Notes: a model not told the origin generated them from the letters alone. A stretch of 64,000 bases of DNA from Aspidiotus rigidus (GCA_035079385.1 JAVHKY010000029.1:9176001-9240000), one strand, 5' to 3'. Shown: positions 38,490-51,079, counted from the first letter of the stretch. Numbers and translations: made by a program.

Positions 38490-39462
38490 CTGAAATTATC
38501 AAAAGAAGTGCTTAATTATAATTCGTACTGCGAATACAAAGAATTAAGTCCTCTAATAGAGAAGGAAAAAGCAAAGATTTTACCGTTTTTTTTTCGATGT
38601 ATGATTTTACAGCATCCAGTGACCGATAATAATCGATTCTCTATAACAAATGTAATTATACTTAATTTTAATTACCTACGGAAATAAAATAAATGTATTT
38701 ATTTATTTTAATCATTCTAGCATTCTCCTGGGAAGGTTTTACAAGAATTTAAAGTCTTTTGGGAGGTTATAAATTCAAGTCTGACCGATAAAAATCAGTA
38801 GACTAATTGGTCAGAAGATGATGCCACCATATATTATAATTGGGCGAACATACTGCAAGCAAAAAATACTGACCAAGTTAAACGTCGTGGTTTCCAGTTT
38901 GCGGCCTAGCTCAAAAAATAAATAAGACTGTATGCAGCCGTTGCGGCCCACTGCTGTAATATACTTTATATCTATGAGCGAAAAAATGATTACCGTATAT
39001 CATCTGATAGAATTTTTCAGGTACACACAAAGTATACTGCACGACACTGTACGTAGGCCTACACCTACTCATTATTGAATCACAACACTTCTGTTAATAC
39101 AATATATTTTTAGCTTAACATGTCGAATATTATGTTTAGTAATAAGAAAAGTGCGAGAATTTGAAAAGTTCATGGTTTTGAATTTCGACTCTATAAGCAG
39201 GTATCTGAGTGACGATCCGAAGTGGAGAGATAGGTTTGTAACCAGAAGAACCATGCGAACATCATGATGAACCAGCTACACTTACATTGTAAAAGTTTTT
39301 ACCGAAGTGATTTGACCTTATACTTCTGGTATCAGTAGAATACGTGTAACTTTCTTCGGTTGTTTGGTATACAGTATACAGTGCATGAGCTTCCTACCTT
39401 TTCTTACACATTAATGCAATGAAAACTGCCAATCTATAGCCTTCTACAACAGAATTCATTTC
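38490..39462. other. Intergenic, upstream of the BTB-Kelch gene
   Basis: Should hold the missing first exon and promoter of the BTB-Kelch gene. I could not find an in-phase ATG exon with a good donor. Nothing else is recognised. Confidence 0.4.
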
Positions 39463-39806
39463 CAGAGATGTTGCACGAAAACGGAAACAAAATTTTTTGG
39501 GTTGAAATAACGAAACGAAATGCTGTAACGAAAACGAAAATAATTTCGTTCCTACAGAAAATTTTGAAAAAAGGAAATAAGTACCGTAACGAAATTGGAG
39601 ATGTCTGAGCAAAATCAATGCATTTTGTACGAAAACGAAAACAAATAGGTACCTAACGAAAATAACGAAATTTTTTGGGCTGAAATAAGGATACGAAATT
39701 CAGTAACGAAAACGAAAGTAATTTCGTTTTAACAGGAGATTTCAAGATAACGAATGTAAAATAATACCGAACCGAAATTCAAGCAATTTCGTGCAACATC
39801 TCTGCG
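39463..39806. mobile_element. MITE with 16-bp perfect terminal inverted repeats
   Basis: The left end CAGAGATGTTGCACGA (39463-39478) and right end TCGTGCAACATCTCTG (39789-39804) are exact reverse complements. The direct repeat TTCATTTC lies at 39455-39462 and 39807-39814, an 8-bp duplication as in hAT elements, if two extra bases (CG) belong to the right end. Internally it repeats ACGAAAACGAAA and TAATTTCGTT words and has no coding potential. A truncated relative is at 35826-35909. Confidence 0.8.
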
Positions 39807-40599
39807 TTCATTTCTTTTTTTTCCAAGTCGCAAACTGGATATCTCGGCTAAAGTACCACATTAGGCGATCTAAATACTTTACCAATCGCTTCGCCATCAC
39901 GAAAAAATATGGCCCTTTATTTCGGTAAGGAGTCTTCAAGTAATTATTCAAATCAAAATTTCAAAGTCAATGATCCAACTGTCAACGCACAGTCTATTTA
40001 GCCTATTATTTTTCTCGTTCCCGGTTACCTACCTAGATCAGGTGTAGGCTCGGCTTATGAATTATTTTTTGGCTTTTTGGATCCGCCAGTTTGTAGCTGC
40101 ATTGTTGTTGGATAGCGAGCGTGTTTCTCAATGCTGTAACATTTAGGAAATTTGGGCCGGACAGTTGGTAAGAAAAACAGGAAAATTGATGGACGGTGCG
40201 AGTGGTGCGAGTGATGGGCGGAAGGTTTCCTTTTCCTTAAATTGATCTCCATCGATTTTTATGAGGGCACGCGGACAGATCTGCCGTACAAAGTAGAACG
40301 GACGTACATCTGCAAAATGAGTTCGCTTATTGCTGTGCGATACAAAGAGCATCATCGACATGTTTCATTACTGTGTTATTATCATCGGCAAAACCGGTAA
40401 CAACGTAAAAAGGCCTTGTCGTTAATCAAAATACTAAAATTCAGGATTCTCCAGGTTGAAAAAGTGGTTTTTCTCGATTTTTTACTGTTTCTAAACCTTT
40501 CCAGCGACTCGAGAATTTTTTGACAATTTTTTTTTCGAACTCGGCGGACGTATTACATTATCATCGACCTATTTGATGAACGAAATACTGGATATAGAT

Positions 40600-40827
40600 T
40601 TTAACAAGGAACCTGTTCTATGGGGGGGCTTTTTAAAACATTTGCCGTGCACGGTCCAACAAAAAACTTGGAGAAATTTTAACTCTCGAGCTATATATGA
40701 TAGGAGGGGGACTTGGAAAAATTTCGACCCTCTAGCCTTATATGATAGAAGGGGTTTTTGAAAAAATGTTGACTCTTGAGCTATATATGATAGGAGATGA
40801 ACTTAGAAAAATTTCGACCCTCTAGCC
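40600..40827. repeat. 46-bp satellite-like tandem repeat, copy A
   Basis: After GGAACCTGTTCTATGGGGGG comes a tandem array of about 3.6 units of roughly 46 bp. Each unit has the form CTTGGAAAAATTT then CGACCCTCTAGC then TATATATGATAGGAGGGG. The array is cut off at 40827 by a hAT-like terminus. The same leader and the same units occur at 49430-49810. Confidence 0.7.
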
Positions 40828-40900
40828 CAGTGTTTCTCAACCTTTTATACATCGCGGCACATTTTTCCATGAGATGATATTACTGCGGCACAGCATTTCT
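40828..40900 (+). mobile_element. hAT-like transposon terminus
   Basis: CAGTGTTTCTCAACCTTTT followed by CGCGGCACA is a typical left end of hAT transposons and their MITEs. The matching right end (AAAAGGTTGAGAAACACTG type) is not found in this window, so the element is truncated or its extent is unknown. Confidence 0.5.
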
Positions 40901-41329
40901 AGAACTCCAAATTGTATCGAAAATTTTTGTTTTTCATGTCTCTACTGATTTCCTCCCCCTAATTTCAGAATTTGTGGCCTACAAGATGGCTATATGAGGC
41001 CTCATTCTTCTTTCTCTATACTATGGTTACGAAAAACAAGAGCCTCGATCATCCATCGGGACTCAAAAAAATCTTGCCACCAATAGACGCAAAAGTGTCT
41101 GGATATTTCCTGCATTTACTGGAAACCCTCTGGCCTCTTCTAAATCCGAAATTTATGAAAAAACATGAAATATAATTTGTATTTTTGGCCAAGACGCAGA
41201 AAGTTCTTGATTTTTATGACAGTGAATGCAGATTTGGACTCATGTTCAAGTAATTATAGGCCTAACTGGAACTGACATGATTCAAAAATTGGAACACATT
41301 GGTCAGATAATAGTTGTGATTAATTTTTC

Positions 41330-41960
41330 AATAATTTCATTAGTAAAATATTTAATTTAAATTTTAAAAAATCAAAAATATCAATTAATAAGAAAATTAA
41401 AAAATAATCTTAAAAAAATGGATTCAATAAAATTAATAAATTAATATAAAAGAAAATTATGAGTTAATATTTTGATTATAATTAAAATAAAAATAATCAT
41501 TATTAAATAAAATAATTATGAATTCTATTTATAATAATTAAATTTCATCGAAAGTACACAATCAATTTTATTTATTTCAAATTTATTCATGTATAATTCA
41601 AATAAATATTTCAATTTATCTTTCAATAAAAAATTTTATTCAATTATATTTAAATTTGATTTTTTTTGATATCATAAATAAATCCAATTATTTCATTATC
41701 TTCAAGTATTCTTTTTATAATTTTTATATTATAAAGAATATTCATTTTTAAATTTGAAATTTAATTTTTAATTTCTTTTGAAAAGTTTGAGTTTTAAATT
41801 TATTACGAGTTTAATAGCGATTAGCTTTATTTTCAATCTTTATTTTTAATTAATTTCAAATATTAATTAGTTTTAGAAATTTAATTTATTCAATTTATTT
41901 AATATTTCATTTTTTAAATATGAAAATTTTTTTTCATTATAATTATATTAATCAGATTCC
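41330..41960. other. Extremely AT-rich tract
   Basis: About 630 bases that are almost pure A and T, bounded rather sharply by normal-composition DNA. On the minus strand there are short frames with a bacterial or organelle-like flavour (for example YNIKIIKRILEDNEIIGFIY and FELYMNKFEINKIDCVLSMK), but they are interrupted by stops. It may be an AT-rich satellite, or a decayed insertion of organelle or symbiont DNA. I cannot decide between these from the sequence. Confidence 0.4.
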
Positions 41961-42846
41961 GGATACTAAACCACCCAATTTTTTCTCATGGGAATTCATA
42001 TGTAAAATTCGTTATTTACATTTTGCTTGTTCGCTTGGCTTGGAGCTAGGGGAAGGGGGAACTGCAGCAACAGCAAGTAGTGTTATGTGATGTCACTGGG
42101 AAAAAGGTCTATTGCCTTCCACATTATGGAAATTTGTTAATCTTTTCAAGTTTTCATTTTTCAGATTTTCACAATCATTTCATTTTTAATATCAAATCGA
42201 TAGAAATTAATTTTCCTTTTTCCCATTCCTAATCCTTGTGCGTCATGACATTGTTTATGTAGGCTGAAGCTAAAAAATATTTTTTTTTCACTGGTCGTTT
42301 TTCTGCGCAGATGGACATCAACTCAACTATCCGCTCTTCTCGCAAAGTATAGCCACCTTATAGCCTACATTGGTTCTTCTTATGAGAAGAAGAGTTGTAA
42401 AAAATCATAAAAGTATAAGCACCTATTGAACCTAGAAATTTAAAATTATTCTATTTTGAGAGACGCACAAATATATTAGCTAAAATTTGGGCTACGTTTG
42501 AAGATGATCGAAGAATTTCCAATTTCCTTAGTGACCATATTTTGATGCATTTTCTATAGAACATCAAAAAAGTTGGCCTTCCTGTTCAACGCTGCCGTTT
42601 TATAAGTTCCGCGACCTTTCTTCAGAGTGATCATATGCAAAACGATCACTTCTGAGTTTTATTTTGTGGTGCCTTACATCATTGTACAAAGTTTGCCTGG
42701 ACCAAATATCAAGAACTAGGCCTACGTACCTATTAAGTAATAGAACTTTGTACTTAAGTTATTTTCATCATCAACTTTAAAAATTTAACCAAAATAAGAT
42801 TAAGAGAAAAACAATTCTTTCATATTAATATCATTCTAATGATACG
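41961..42846. other. Intergenic, nothing recognised
   Basis: Sequence between the AT-rich tract and the stop codon of the left Cys-loop gene. The last few hundred bases are probably that gene's 3' UTR. Confidence 0.45.
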
Positions 42847-45800
42847 CTACAGTAACAATTTCAATCCATAAAAAAATAGGAAATAAAGAGTTAAAATCAG
42901 AAAAGCGAATTTGTCGAAGAAGCTGCTAATGATTCTCCATCTTTGATTACTTTTTGTATCTATATCCATTTCCATGTTAGTGTCATTGTATTTCATTGTT
43001 GAAACAGATGTATTATCTTCGTTCTGAAATATTTAAGAGAAAATTATTTAATTGAGATTAGAAGAAAATTATTTCTTTTTAGCCTAGACTTCTTAATTAC
43101 TTAAATACGATAATTTCCTTATTAAAAACGGTATAAAGAAAAAATAGCGAGCATTTGGCAGTGGGGAACTTGGAATCTCCGTTGTCTTCAATCGTCTGTC
43201 ATGAATTATGCGTACTTCTCTCTTCTTTCCACGTAATAACTTATTTATTTTGGAAGTCCTGATAGTTTTCTTCCTCCATGTAACTCTCGAGATTTTTCTT
43301 GACATTACGCTCTGATTCTTGGAAGTTCTAGTTTCCTCTATATCTATGAGGATTTAAACCAAAAATAATCCCCTGATGACGTCACACTCTCCTGCGATTG
43401 TTCTTCTTAAAGATGTCCCACCCTAATGATATCATATCTTCATACTTTTAATTTTTTTAAATACTACCTCCTCTATCTCATTCGAACCACCCTCGTACTT
43501 CAGTGACGTTGACATCATCGTCACAATTGTATTTTTTCTTGATAGTCAATTAACGAAACTGGAACTTTGTTCATAATAAGAAAAAAAAAGTACCTTAACT
43601 CGAGAAGTCTTAGCTTATAGCCTATGTTAGTTGTAGCCTAATCTTTATGGCCAAAGGAGAATTTGAACTTAGGATTCCCAGAGGTTATGGTCTATAACTT
43701 TATGGTTGAAAACCTGATAGTCTCTTTGGACCTTGCTATTTATAAAGATTTGTGGTTCTGAAATGATGAGGTCTTAAAGGTCGCACAGGAATTTGAAGTT
43801 GATTCTGACATAGGGAGTCTTTAGTCTGAAATACTCTCTTGGACGGGCTCCTTTTCTTACTCAAACATTCTTCACAAGTCTCTCCTACAGATTATCAGAG
43901 CTCAAAATTTTTCCGAGCCCCTATTGTAAGGTCGAGTCATTGATGATGTTATAAAATTTGGATACGGAAACGGACGCATACGTTTTATGACCACCCCACA
44001 GAACGAATGACAAACGAGAATAGATACTTAGATACGAAAACTGGAAATATGAAAAATGACTACAGTTATGCAGAGATTAAAATCTTCTCATCTTCCTTAT
44101 CGAGAACAAACGCTCGGCCATAAAATATTCTTTTCTCTGGCGTTGGGTCCACAATTAGTTTTGTTCATCAGGGTATTCATCCTCAGAAAATTCTGCCTTT
44201 GCGTCCATTCAATGTTACCAATGACAATCCCATTTAGGATATGGAAAAATTCGGAGGGCTTGACGTCTACCGAAAACAATTTTTGGCTCAAATCCTTATC
44301 GTGAAAGGACTTGAAAAAATTATAACGACGCGTGACGTCATCCATCAAATTTTTTTGGCTGAAATCTTTAGAGAGGAAGGACGGAAGAATGGCAAATAGG
44401 GAGAGTGAGATATCATTAAAGCATGATCATAATCTCATTAATGATCTTGAGCTAATTTAGAAACCTAGAAGAAGGAAAGGTTTGATGTCCTCATGACCTC
44501 GTCAGCGTCATTAGCCGCGCAGCTCCCGCTCGTGTGTTGTGCATCGGCCTTTCTTGTATTCTATTCTTATAGATAATTTTATTGAATTTTTGGAAACTCA
44601 CGATGAAGTATGCCAACACTGGACCAGCAAATGGTACTGCGACAACCGTATCAATTACTTGAATCATGTATCGCGGTGGATCAAGCATCATTGATATGAA
44701 CTTGTCATTCACAAGAGCGAATAATATTGCAATGAGACTGACAAACACGCCATCTATATAGAAATTAACTGAAAAACACAAAACGTTGGAAATTTCAACA
44801 AAGAATTCGGAAAAACGTATGTGTTTGCTAGAGTGTGTCAAAATAGCTTGATCTATAGTCGGATTCCCCGGTGACGTCACAGTGTTGCTAATAGTTTGCG
44901 ATAGTGAGTCAAAGTACCCATATTTGTAATCAATATTACAATTGTCGGGCCAAACCATGATATTGATTTCCGTAAGAATACAGAGGGAACGATTCAATCA
45001 CATATACAGATATTCAAAAACAAGATGTTTCTTATGTATTAGAGATTTCTATTTAGAATTTAGGAATTTAAATATGTAGCTTCGATTGCTAACGTACTTC
45101 TGAAAATGTTAACGTCACAGGGAATAGGTCTATCAAATTAATATGTACATAATTGATACTAAAATATAAAAATGCTCATCTATCAGGAAAAGTACAAAGG
45201 TGGGTCTCAAACACGTTACACACAACACAATTTTGGCTTCCATAAATATTCATTAAGAGCCAAGTTATCTTGACGTGCTCTGTTGTATAGCACTATAATA
45301 TGGTTTTGTACATACATAATGCAATCCCGTGTGATCCACTCTTATCTTGCATTACCGTGATCATACGCAACAGAAGAATCAACTGTACTAGAGTAGTCAA
45401 CATATTGACCAATAGTCGACAGCATATTCTGTTTGTAAACCAAAACGAAAGAAGTGACAATGACAATAAAGCTGAAACAAGAAACAAGAACAAGTACATA
45501 ATTAAATAGCTTTATGCCTACATAACGTTCTGCTCTCAATTTCTTTGAAAAAAAATCAGGAGAAGAAGATCTCTTACACGAATCTTACAAATGCTTTTCT
45601 GCTGATTGGTACGAGCTGAACAGGAAGAAAAACGTGCACAGAATTTTTCAAGAGGTTAGAGAGGTTTTACCCTCTCGACTATCTCTATTTGCCAATATAT
45701 TTCAAAAATCTAATTGGATTTTTATTAATTTCAAGTGAAGTATATAATATTACCCACTTACCAACTCCCGGGTATATGAAAATACTCTGATAATGTGAAA

Positions 45801-48662
45801 TGTATCTCTCAATTTTAACGACAAGTCGAATGATTGAATGAGATTTCTGTCCAGTAACGAATGGAGGATCCGAATTCACTTTCCAAGCATGGTTCACCTT
45901 CATTCTACTTGTATCCTGTAAAAGAATTAATCATTCTTCAATTAGCGAAAATTCATAGTCAATTTTTGGAATTCAGTGGGACACACGCCAATTACTTTTG
46001 TTGAGAATATTATATTCTTCGGGGAAATGACCGCGTCCCGATGGTTTCGATCTAATTTAAGCACTTGGAAAAAGTACATCTCGATTGTAAATTAAATTGG
46101 CAGGAGCACGTTCGAAGGAAGAGAGTGTTACTCAACAGGCAGTTGAAAAAATTCAACCGGCTCATAGGACGTCGTTCGGAACTTAACCTCGCCATAAAGA
46201 GACTCATCTACTCTACAGTCTTCAAACTTACATGGACCTACGCCTGGGGGGTGCGACAGCTACCTCCAACCGCCTCATTATTGAAAGGTTCCAAAATGAA
46301 TACTGAGAATGATTACAAACGCCCCGTCCCGTCCTACATAACGAATGCTCAACTCTGGTCGGACCTCAAACTTGAGCCCATCGACGAGGCCATCTCTCAA
46401 CGTCTGCACCGCCATTCAAACCTACAAGCAATATCTCTTCTTGACACCAGCTTTGATACCCGTCGTCTTTGTAGAAGATACACTTGGGATTTCATTAACT
46501 AAAAGTAATCAATTAATGTAATCTCGGTCGTCTTGTGTTAGAGTTGATTGCGTACCTAACTCTTGATAACTTTTGTATCTACCTTCAGCTGTTTTGGTCA
46601 ATACCGTACTCGCGGTAGTTCCAAATAAACAATATACTAAAAAACAAAAGTGGATGGTGACTGAGATACTCGACTAACCCTTGACACACTAAGATTGCAC
46701 TCGAGACCAATCTTTGATCCTGGTCCCTAGTAGACCTGGCAATACACATACTATAACCCTTTCCCCAAGAGTATATAATAACAGAAGCGAGGGGACTGGA
46801 GCGTAGCCTCATCTCCGAATGAGTATGATGACCTCGAGCCAAAGAATCTGATGGCACACTCCTGACCCAAAATGACCTTAAATCACCCAAACTAGAGTCA
46901 GGAAGCCAAAAAAATTACAGGTGTCGAATTTGGGTCAATCTATTGGGATGAAAGAAGAGGATATTGAGGACACCCAGCAACCCTAAAGATCTTGACCTTA
47001 ATTATCGACTTTAAAATTGTCTACTGTGGAACTCGACTTATATATGGAGTTAGGAAAACCAGCCAAGCATCCGAACTCCGCTTGGTCTCGCGTATGTTCC
47101 TCCGTCCACCATACCTCCATCCAATTCTGGTTTCAGCTATGACCTACTTCTCAAAACTTGTAACCTCTGCCCAAAGAAATACCTGCTTTATATATCATGA
47201 AGAGAACGACTTCAAAAAATGTTTAATATAAAACGTGACCTGTATTTCGTGCCCATTTCTTGTGGACCCAGATTCAAAATTGAGTTTGAAGCTCCTTCCA
47301 AAACCCAAATTTGGACACTATAATATACGAGGTCCAGTTGGCGAAGGCTGAAATTTTTGCATGACAAAGCCCTAAGCTATAGACAGGCAAATACAACCCT
47401 TGTCACTTAATTCGAGTCTCAATGAAACCCAGCTGTTTCGATTCCATCTGACCGCGTTAAGAAAAACCCCCTGTCATAAATCCAAACTTATTCTTCGAGT
47501 AGTATAGTCTATCATACAAATGCAGCACTTACGATATTAAATTGCGGATCGAAAGTATCAATAATAATGATTTCTTCCGGACTCTTAGCCAGCAAGAAAT
47601 CACAAGTCCATTCTTCGAAAGGCCACGCCTCTGAATCGTATTGACAAGGAGCGTAAATCTTGCTAATGTATTGCAACGTGATTGTGCCGTTTGATTGAAT
47701 GGTAGCTGGGGTCGCATCGTGTCTGTCCATTCGATCCAAGATTCGAGTATTAAGATCGGAACTGTAATTGAGGAAGATGCGAGAATATGATCTTATTTGA
47801 TTTGAAACAATAATTATCCGTCGAAATGTGTTTGTACTTACTTGTCATAATATAGCCCACTTACAACTTTCGGATACCAGACCAGCGCTTCGAAACCTTC
47901 GAATTTGAATTTGTCTATCGAGTCATACAATCTCGGGTCCCATTTTATGTAATCATTTGACCAAGACTAGAGAATAAACATATTGTTTTGAGAGCTCCAT
48001 GGTTGAGCTAATTTTCTGAAAATCCTTTATTTTTAAGTGTAGAGAAGTACACTCATAATGTTTTCGAATAAAGTTTACATTCTCAACCTAATTAAGTATC
48101 TTTAAAAGTTCTCTTCCCTAAGTTTATTTTTTGTTGGTATTTGTACTTACCACTTCAGTAAGTCCGGAGACAAGGAGAAGCTCCTCTTGCTCGAGCTGCG
48201 TGATAATAAATAATATAATAGGTATATTACTTAAAAATCATTCAAGTTAAATTCGTCTACAGCAATGTCGAACATTATGTAGAGTTCTTACCACTTCAAG
48301 GAGTATCGGAGTGAACTTTATGGTTACGTGTACAATTTTATTTGAGTCCCTCTTACTCAAATTCCTATTATATCCAAAAAATATTTTTATATTGCCATTT
48401 TGATCATATGCCGAATCGCACAATATATCCTGTTGAATTCTTTCGGTCATAGTACTCGTATTTCTATTGTGTTGACAAAAATCATAAGAAAGCCATCCCC
48501 TACAATGGCAGTATCCTGAAGATAAGTACACCATAGAGATAGACCTATACTTGTAACTCATTTATTTTTTAATAACGTAATGATTTGGGAGAAATTTTAC
48601 TGCGACTTACCAAAATTGATGATCACAAAGTACAAAAAACTTATATTAGTTTGTAAATTCAT
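42847..48662 (-). CDS. Divergent Cys-loop ligand-gated ion channel-like receptor, left paralogue
   Basis: Nine exons on the minus strand join in phase to 442 residues: 48662-48611, 48515-48292, 48195-48151, 47966-47842, 47761-47533, 45915-45762, 45471-45316, 44768-44602 and 43023-42847. Exon 1 is a signal peptide (MNLQTNISFLYFVIIN). The ligand-binding domain has the channel-family order: TERIQQDIL, WSNDYIKWDP and LVWYPKV. The Cys-loop is CQYDSEAWPFEEWTC, exactly 13 residues between cysteines, with WPFE in place of FPFD. TM1 is IFIYPGV-ALLSLLSFWF, then TM2 NMLTTLVQLILLL, TM3 VFVSLIAILFALV, a short intracellular loop of about 60 residues, and TM4 FAFLILTLYFLFFYG. The vicinal Cys pair of agonist-binding alpha subunits is absent, and so is the loop-B Trp. 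Intron 5 holds a reverse-transcriptase fragment. Ligand and ion selectivity are unknown. It is divergent from the paralogue at 52281-63115. Confidence 0.8.
46030..46510 (+). mobile_element. Jockey-type LINE 3' fragment inside intron 5 of the left Cys-loop gene
   Basis: A plus-strand frame at 46065-46502 reads LDCKLNWQEHVRRKR, then LNRQLKKFNRLIGRRSELNL and FKLTWTYAWG. This is the region after the reverse-transcriptase catalytic domain of Jockey-like elements (HLDRRLTWREHIKTKR and TWTYT in the intact-looking LINE at 55-59 kb). It lacks the catalytic motifs and is truncated at its 5' side. It is opposite in strand to its host gene. Confidence 0.65.
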
Positions 48663-49429
48663 TTTCACTTCCGAATGGTACAATATAAATGTCAACACTG
48701 TAGCTCAAAAACTTGCACCGTTTACTCTTCTTTTATCGCAGAACACGCCCCTCTCAAATTCATAATTCATGTAAACGTTATCAATGCACTTATTCTATAC
48801 GAGTGACAAATTTGCATTCGAAATCAGGAAGAATTAATTTCAAACGACACATATTCCCAGTAATTTTTTCAAGTTATAATATTGAAATTTGAGGGCTCGA
48901 GTTACATCGTTGCTCGTAGTTGTGAACAGAGATTCTCAATCATATACTCCCCTAAATGGTTTGCAAATTACGTAGAAAACTACAAATCGACTTCATTTTT
49001 CGACACTGTTAGCATTTCACGTGCTTATAAGATTGATACTACTCTTGGAAAAACCGACAAGTTTTATTGACCGAAACTGCTCCTGGGAAAATCGTCACAA
49101 AAAACCGTCGTCACGCCAGATGACAACATCAGGGACCTTGACTTACTTCAGGGACTTCGGAAAATTTCGACCTTCGCTATTTGAATTGTACTGGGCCTAA
49201 CATGTGTGTACAGTATACTAAGCCTAGCTATACTACACTTTTACTGGGCCTATCATAGCCTTACACTAAACTAAAAGTAGCGAGTGCGTCCATCAGCTCC
49301 TCAGCTAATTAGTACGACAAACAGTAAAGTGGAGAAGAAGAGATATCGCAATACTTGGTTCTTTTTTCCTCGATCACTATCAAAATTTCTAGTATTCTCC
49401 TTAACACCGCCCACCCTCTTCACCTAATT

Positions 49430-49810
49430 CCAGATTTTCAACAGGGAACCTGTTCTGGGGGGTTATTTTGAAAATTTTGTCGTGCGCCGTGTGACGTCCA
49501 GCAGAAACTGACTTACTCAAAATTTTTTCAAGTTCTAACCTCACATATACAATATAAATATAGTTTGATGGTCAAAATTTTGCCAAGTCCGACATCCTTA
49601 TTTAGCTCAAAGCTGAATCAACTCCCTAGATATTTCCAAGTCCATCTCCTGACTACCTAAAGAGGAGGAAACGCAGAGACAACAGATGGTGACCCTGTAC
49701 CACGTTAATTCCTATCATATATAGTTCGGAGGTCGAAATTTTTCTAAGTCCCCCCCTCCCTATCATATATAGCTCGAGAGTCAAAATTTTTCCAAGAATT
49801 TAGATTCTCG
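49430..49810. repeat. 46-bp satellite-like repeat, copy B
   Basis: Begins with GGAACCTGTTCTGGGGGG as in copy A (40600). Later parts carry the reverse complement of the units: CCTATCATATATAG, then GAGGTCGAAATTTTT and CTAAGTCC. Both orientations of the unit occur in the one locus. Confidence 0.65.
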
Positions 49811-50104
49811 AACTATATTATACTAGGCTTATTAGTAGGTCTAGGCCTTCAGGTCTAGCCTTCCTTGAACTCTCAGTACCAAATCCCATGTGACTCATAA
49901 AACAGGTTCCCTGCGTTCCTCTTTCAACTTCGTTAAGGACGCCGTCGTTTTTCTTGACTGCTGTCGACATATCAACAACCGGTCACTCGACTGGGCACAG
50001 ACTACAAATCGCCATTTGAAGTATATGGAAAGGATAGTCTAAAAACTGTGGCAGGAAGAGATCCCAAACTTTATAGAGAATACATACATAATAACTAATT
50101 GTAT

Positions 50105-50136
50105 AGGCTGGGAGGTCCACTAGACACTCCCAGCCT
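50105..50136. repeat. Perfect 10-bp stem-loop
   Basis: AGGCTGGGAG (50105-50114) and CTCCCAGCCT (50127-50136) form a perfect stem with a 12-base loop, just before a T-rich stretch of repeated TGTATTTTT words. Just upstream a frame reads TRLGTDYKSPFEVYGKDSLK, possibly old transposon coding sequence. Confidence 0.6.
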
Positions 50137-50269
50137 CGTTTTACCACATTATTTTCTGTTTTTGCTGTATTTTCTGTATCTGTATTTTTTGTATTTCCTA
50201 TAATTCTTGTATTTTTTGTATTTTTTGTGTTTTGGCATGTTTTATTTCTTTTGTCTCACTATACCCCTA

Positions 50270-50560
50270 ATTTGAAAATTTGCGAGTAAACCCCTCCCCC
50301 CCTTCCCTCCAAATTGAACGTGCGCGTGCAAATGTATACCCTGCCTCGTGAGTGATTCAGAAATTTGCGAGTACACCTGTGCACTACCCTTGGAAATTAC
50401 TGAATAAACCCCCTCGAATCTGGTGGACAAACTCTCCTGGAATTTACTGGGCAAAATATCTCGCCTCGTAGTTTATTCAGACATCTGCAAGTACTTCCCC
50501 CTTTATACTCTGTTGGTGATTCAGAAATCTGCGAATACACCTTGCATAGTTTTGGGTTTG
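50270..50560. repeat. Degenerate tandem repeat with TTCAGAAATYTGCGA core
   Basis: The core GATTCAGAAATTTGCGAGTA recurs as GATTCAGAAATCTGCGAATA and TATTCAGACATCTGCAAGTA, each followed by a C-rich run. Spacing is roughly 80-110 bases. Confidence 0.6.
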
Positions 50561-50674
50561 GTTATTCCTTCATTACACAGTATTCTAGCTTTCATCAAAC
50601 TGGGCCCAAAGTAGGTCGCTATAATAGGTTTAGTTTTCATTTTATAGGCCTAATATACAGTGTAGTAGACTAAA

Positions 50675-51020
50675 AAGGGGGCTCACTCGCTCCTTTTGTT
50701 CGCCCCCCTAAAGCCATCAGGCGAGTGAGCCCCTAAAAAACCATTAGGGGCCCCCCATAAGCTACTAGCTTTAAATACTCTGAACCAGACTTATACTAGA
50801 AAAAGAAGGGGGCAAACGAGAGGAGCAAGTGAGCCCCTAAAAAGCCATTAGGGGCCCCCAAAAGCTATCAGCTTTACACACACTATTAGCTTGAAATATT
50901 CTAAACTCGGAGAACGCGAGTGAGCCTCTCAAGAGCTATTAGCTTGCCCATCATTTATCCCCTTGAAATATTGTAGACTAGACTTACACTAGATCAAGAA
51001 AGAGGGCGAACAAACGGAAC
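50675..51020. repeat. Tandem repeat with GAGTGAGCCCCTAAAAA-CATTAGGGGCCCCC units
   Basis: Roughly 110-130-bp imperfect units. Each has GAGTGAGCCCCTAAAAA, an inverted CATTAGGGGCCCC, AAGCTA-AGCTTT, then GAAATATTCTAAAC or a relative, and ACTTATACTAGA. At least three units are visible, with progressive divergence. Confidence 0.65.
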
Positions 51021-51079
51021 AACCACCTCACATAACACTAAATTATTTGATATTGCAAACTAAACTTATATTTTGAACT

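Noticed and set aside
50105..50136. Stem-loop followed by T-rich DNA as a bacterial-type terminator
   Set aside because: The surrounding DNA is clearly eukaryotic and no gene ends there. It is kept only as a stem-loop repeat.
50675..51020. Regularly spaced repeats as a CRISPR array
   Set aside because: Units diverge progressively, spacing varies, and the region is eukaryotic with no cas genes.
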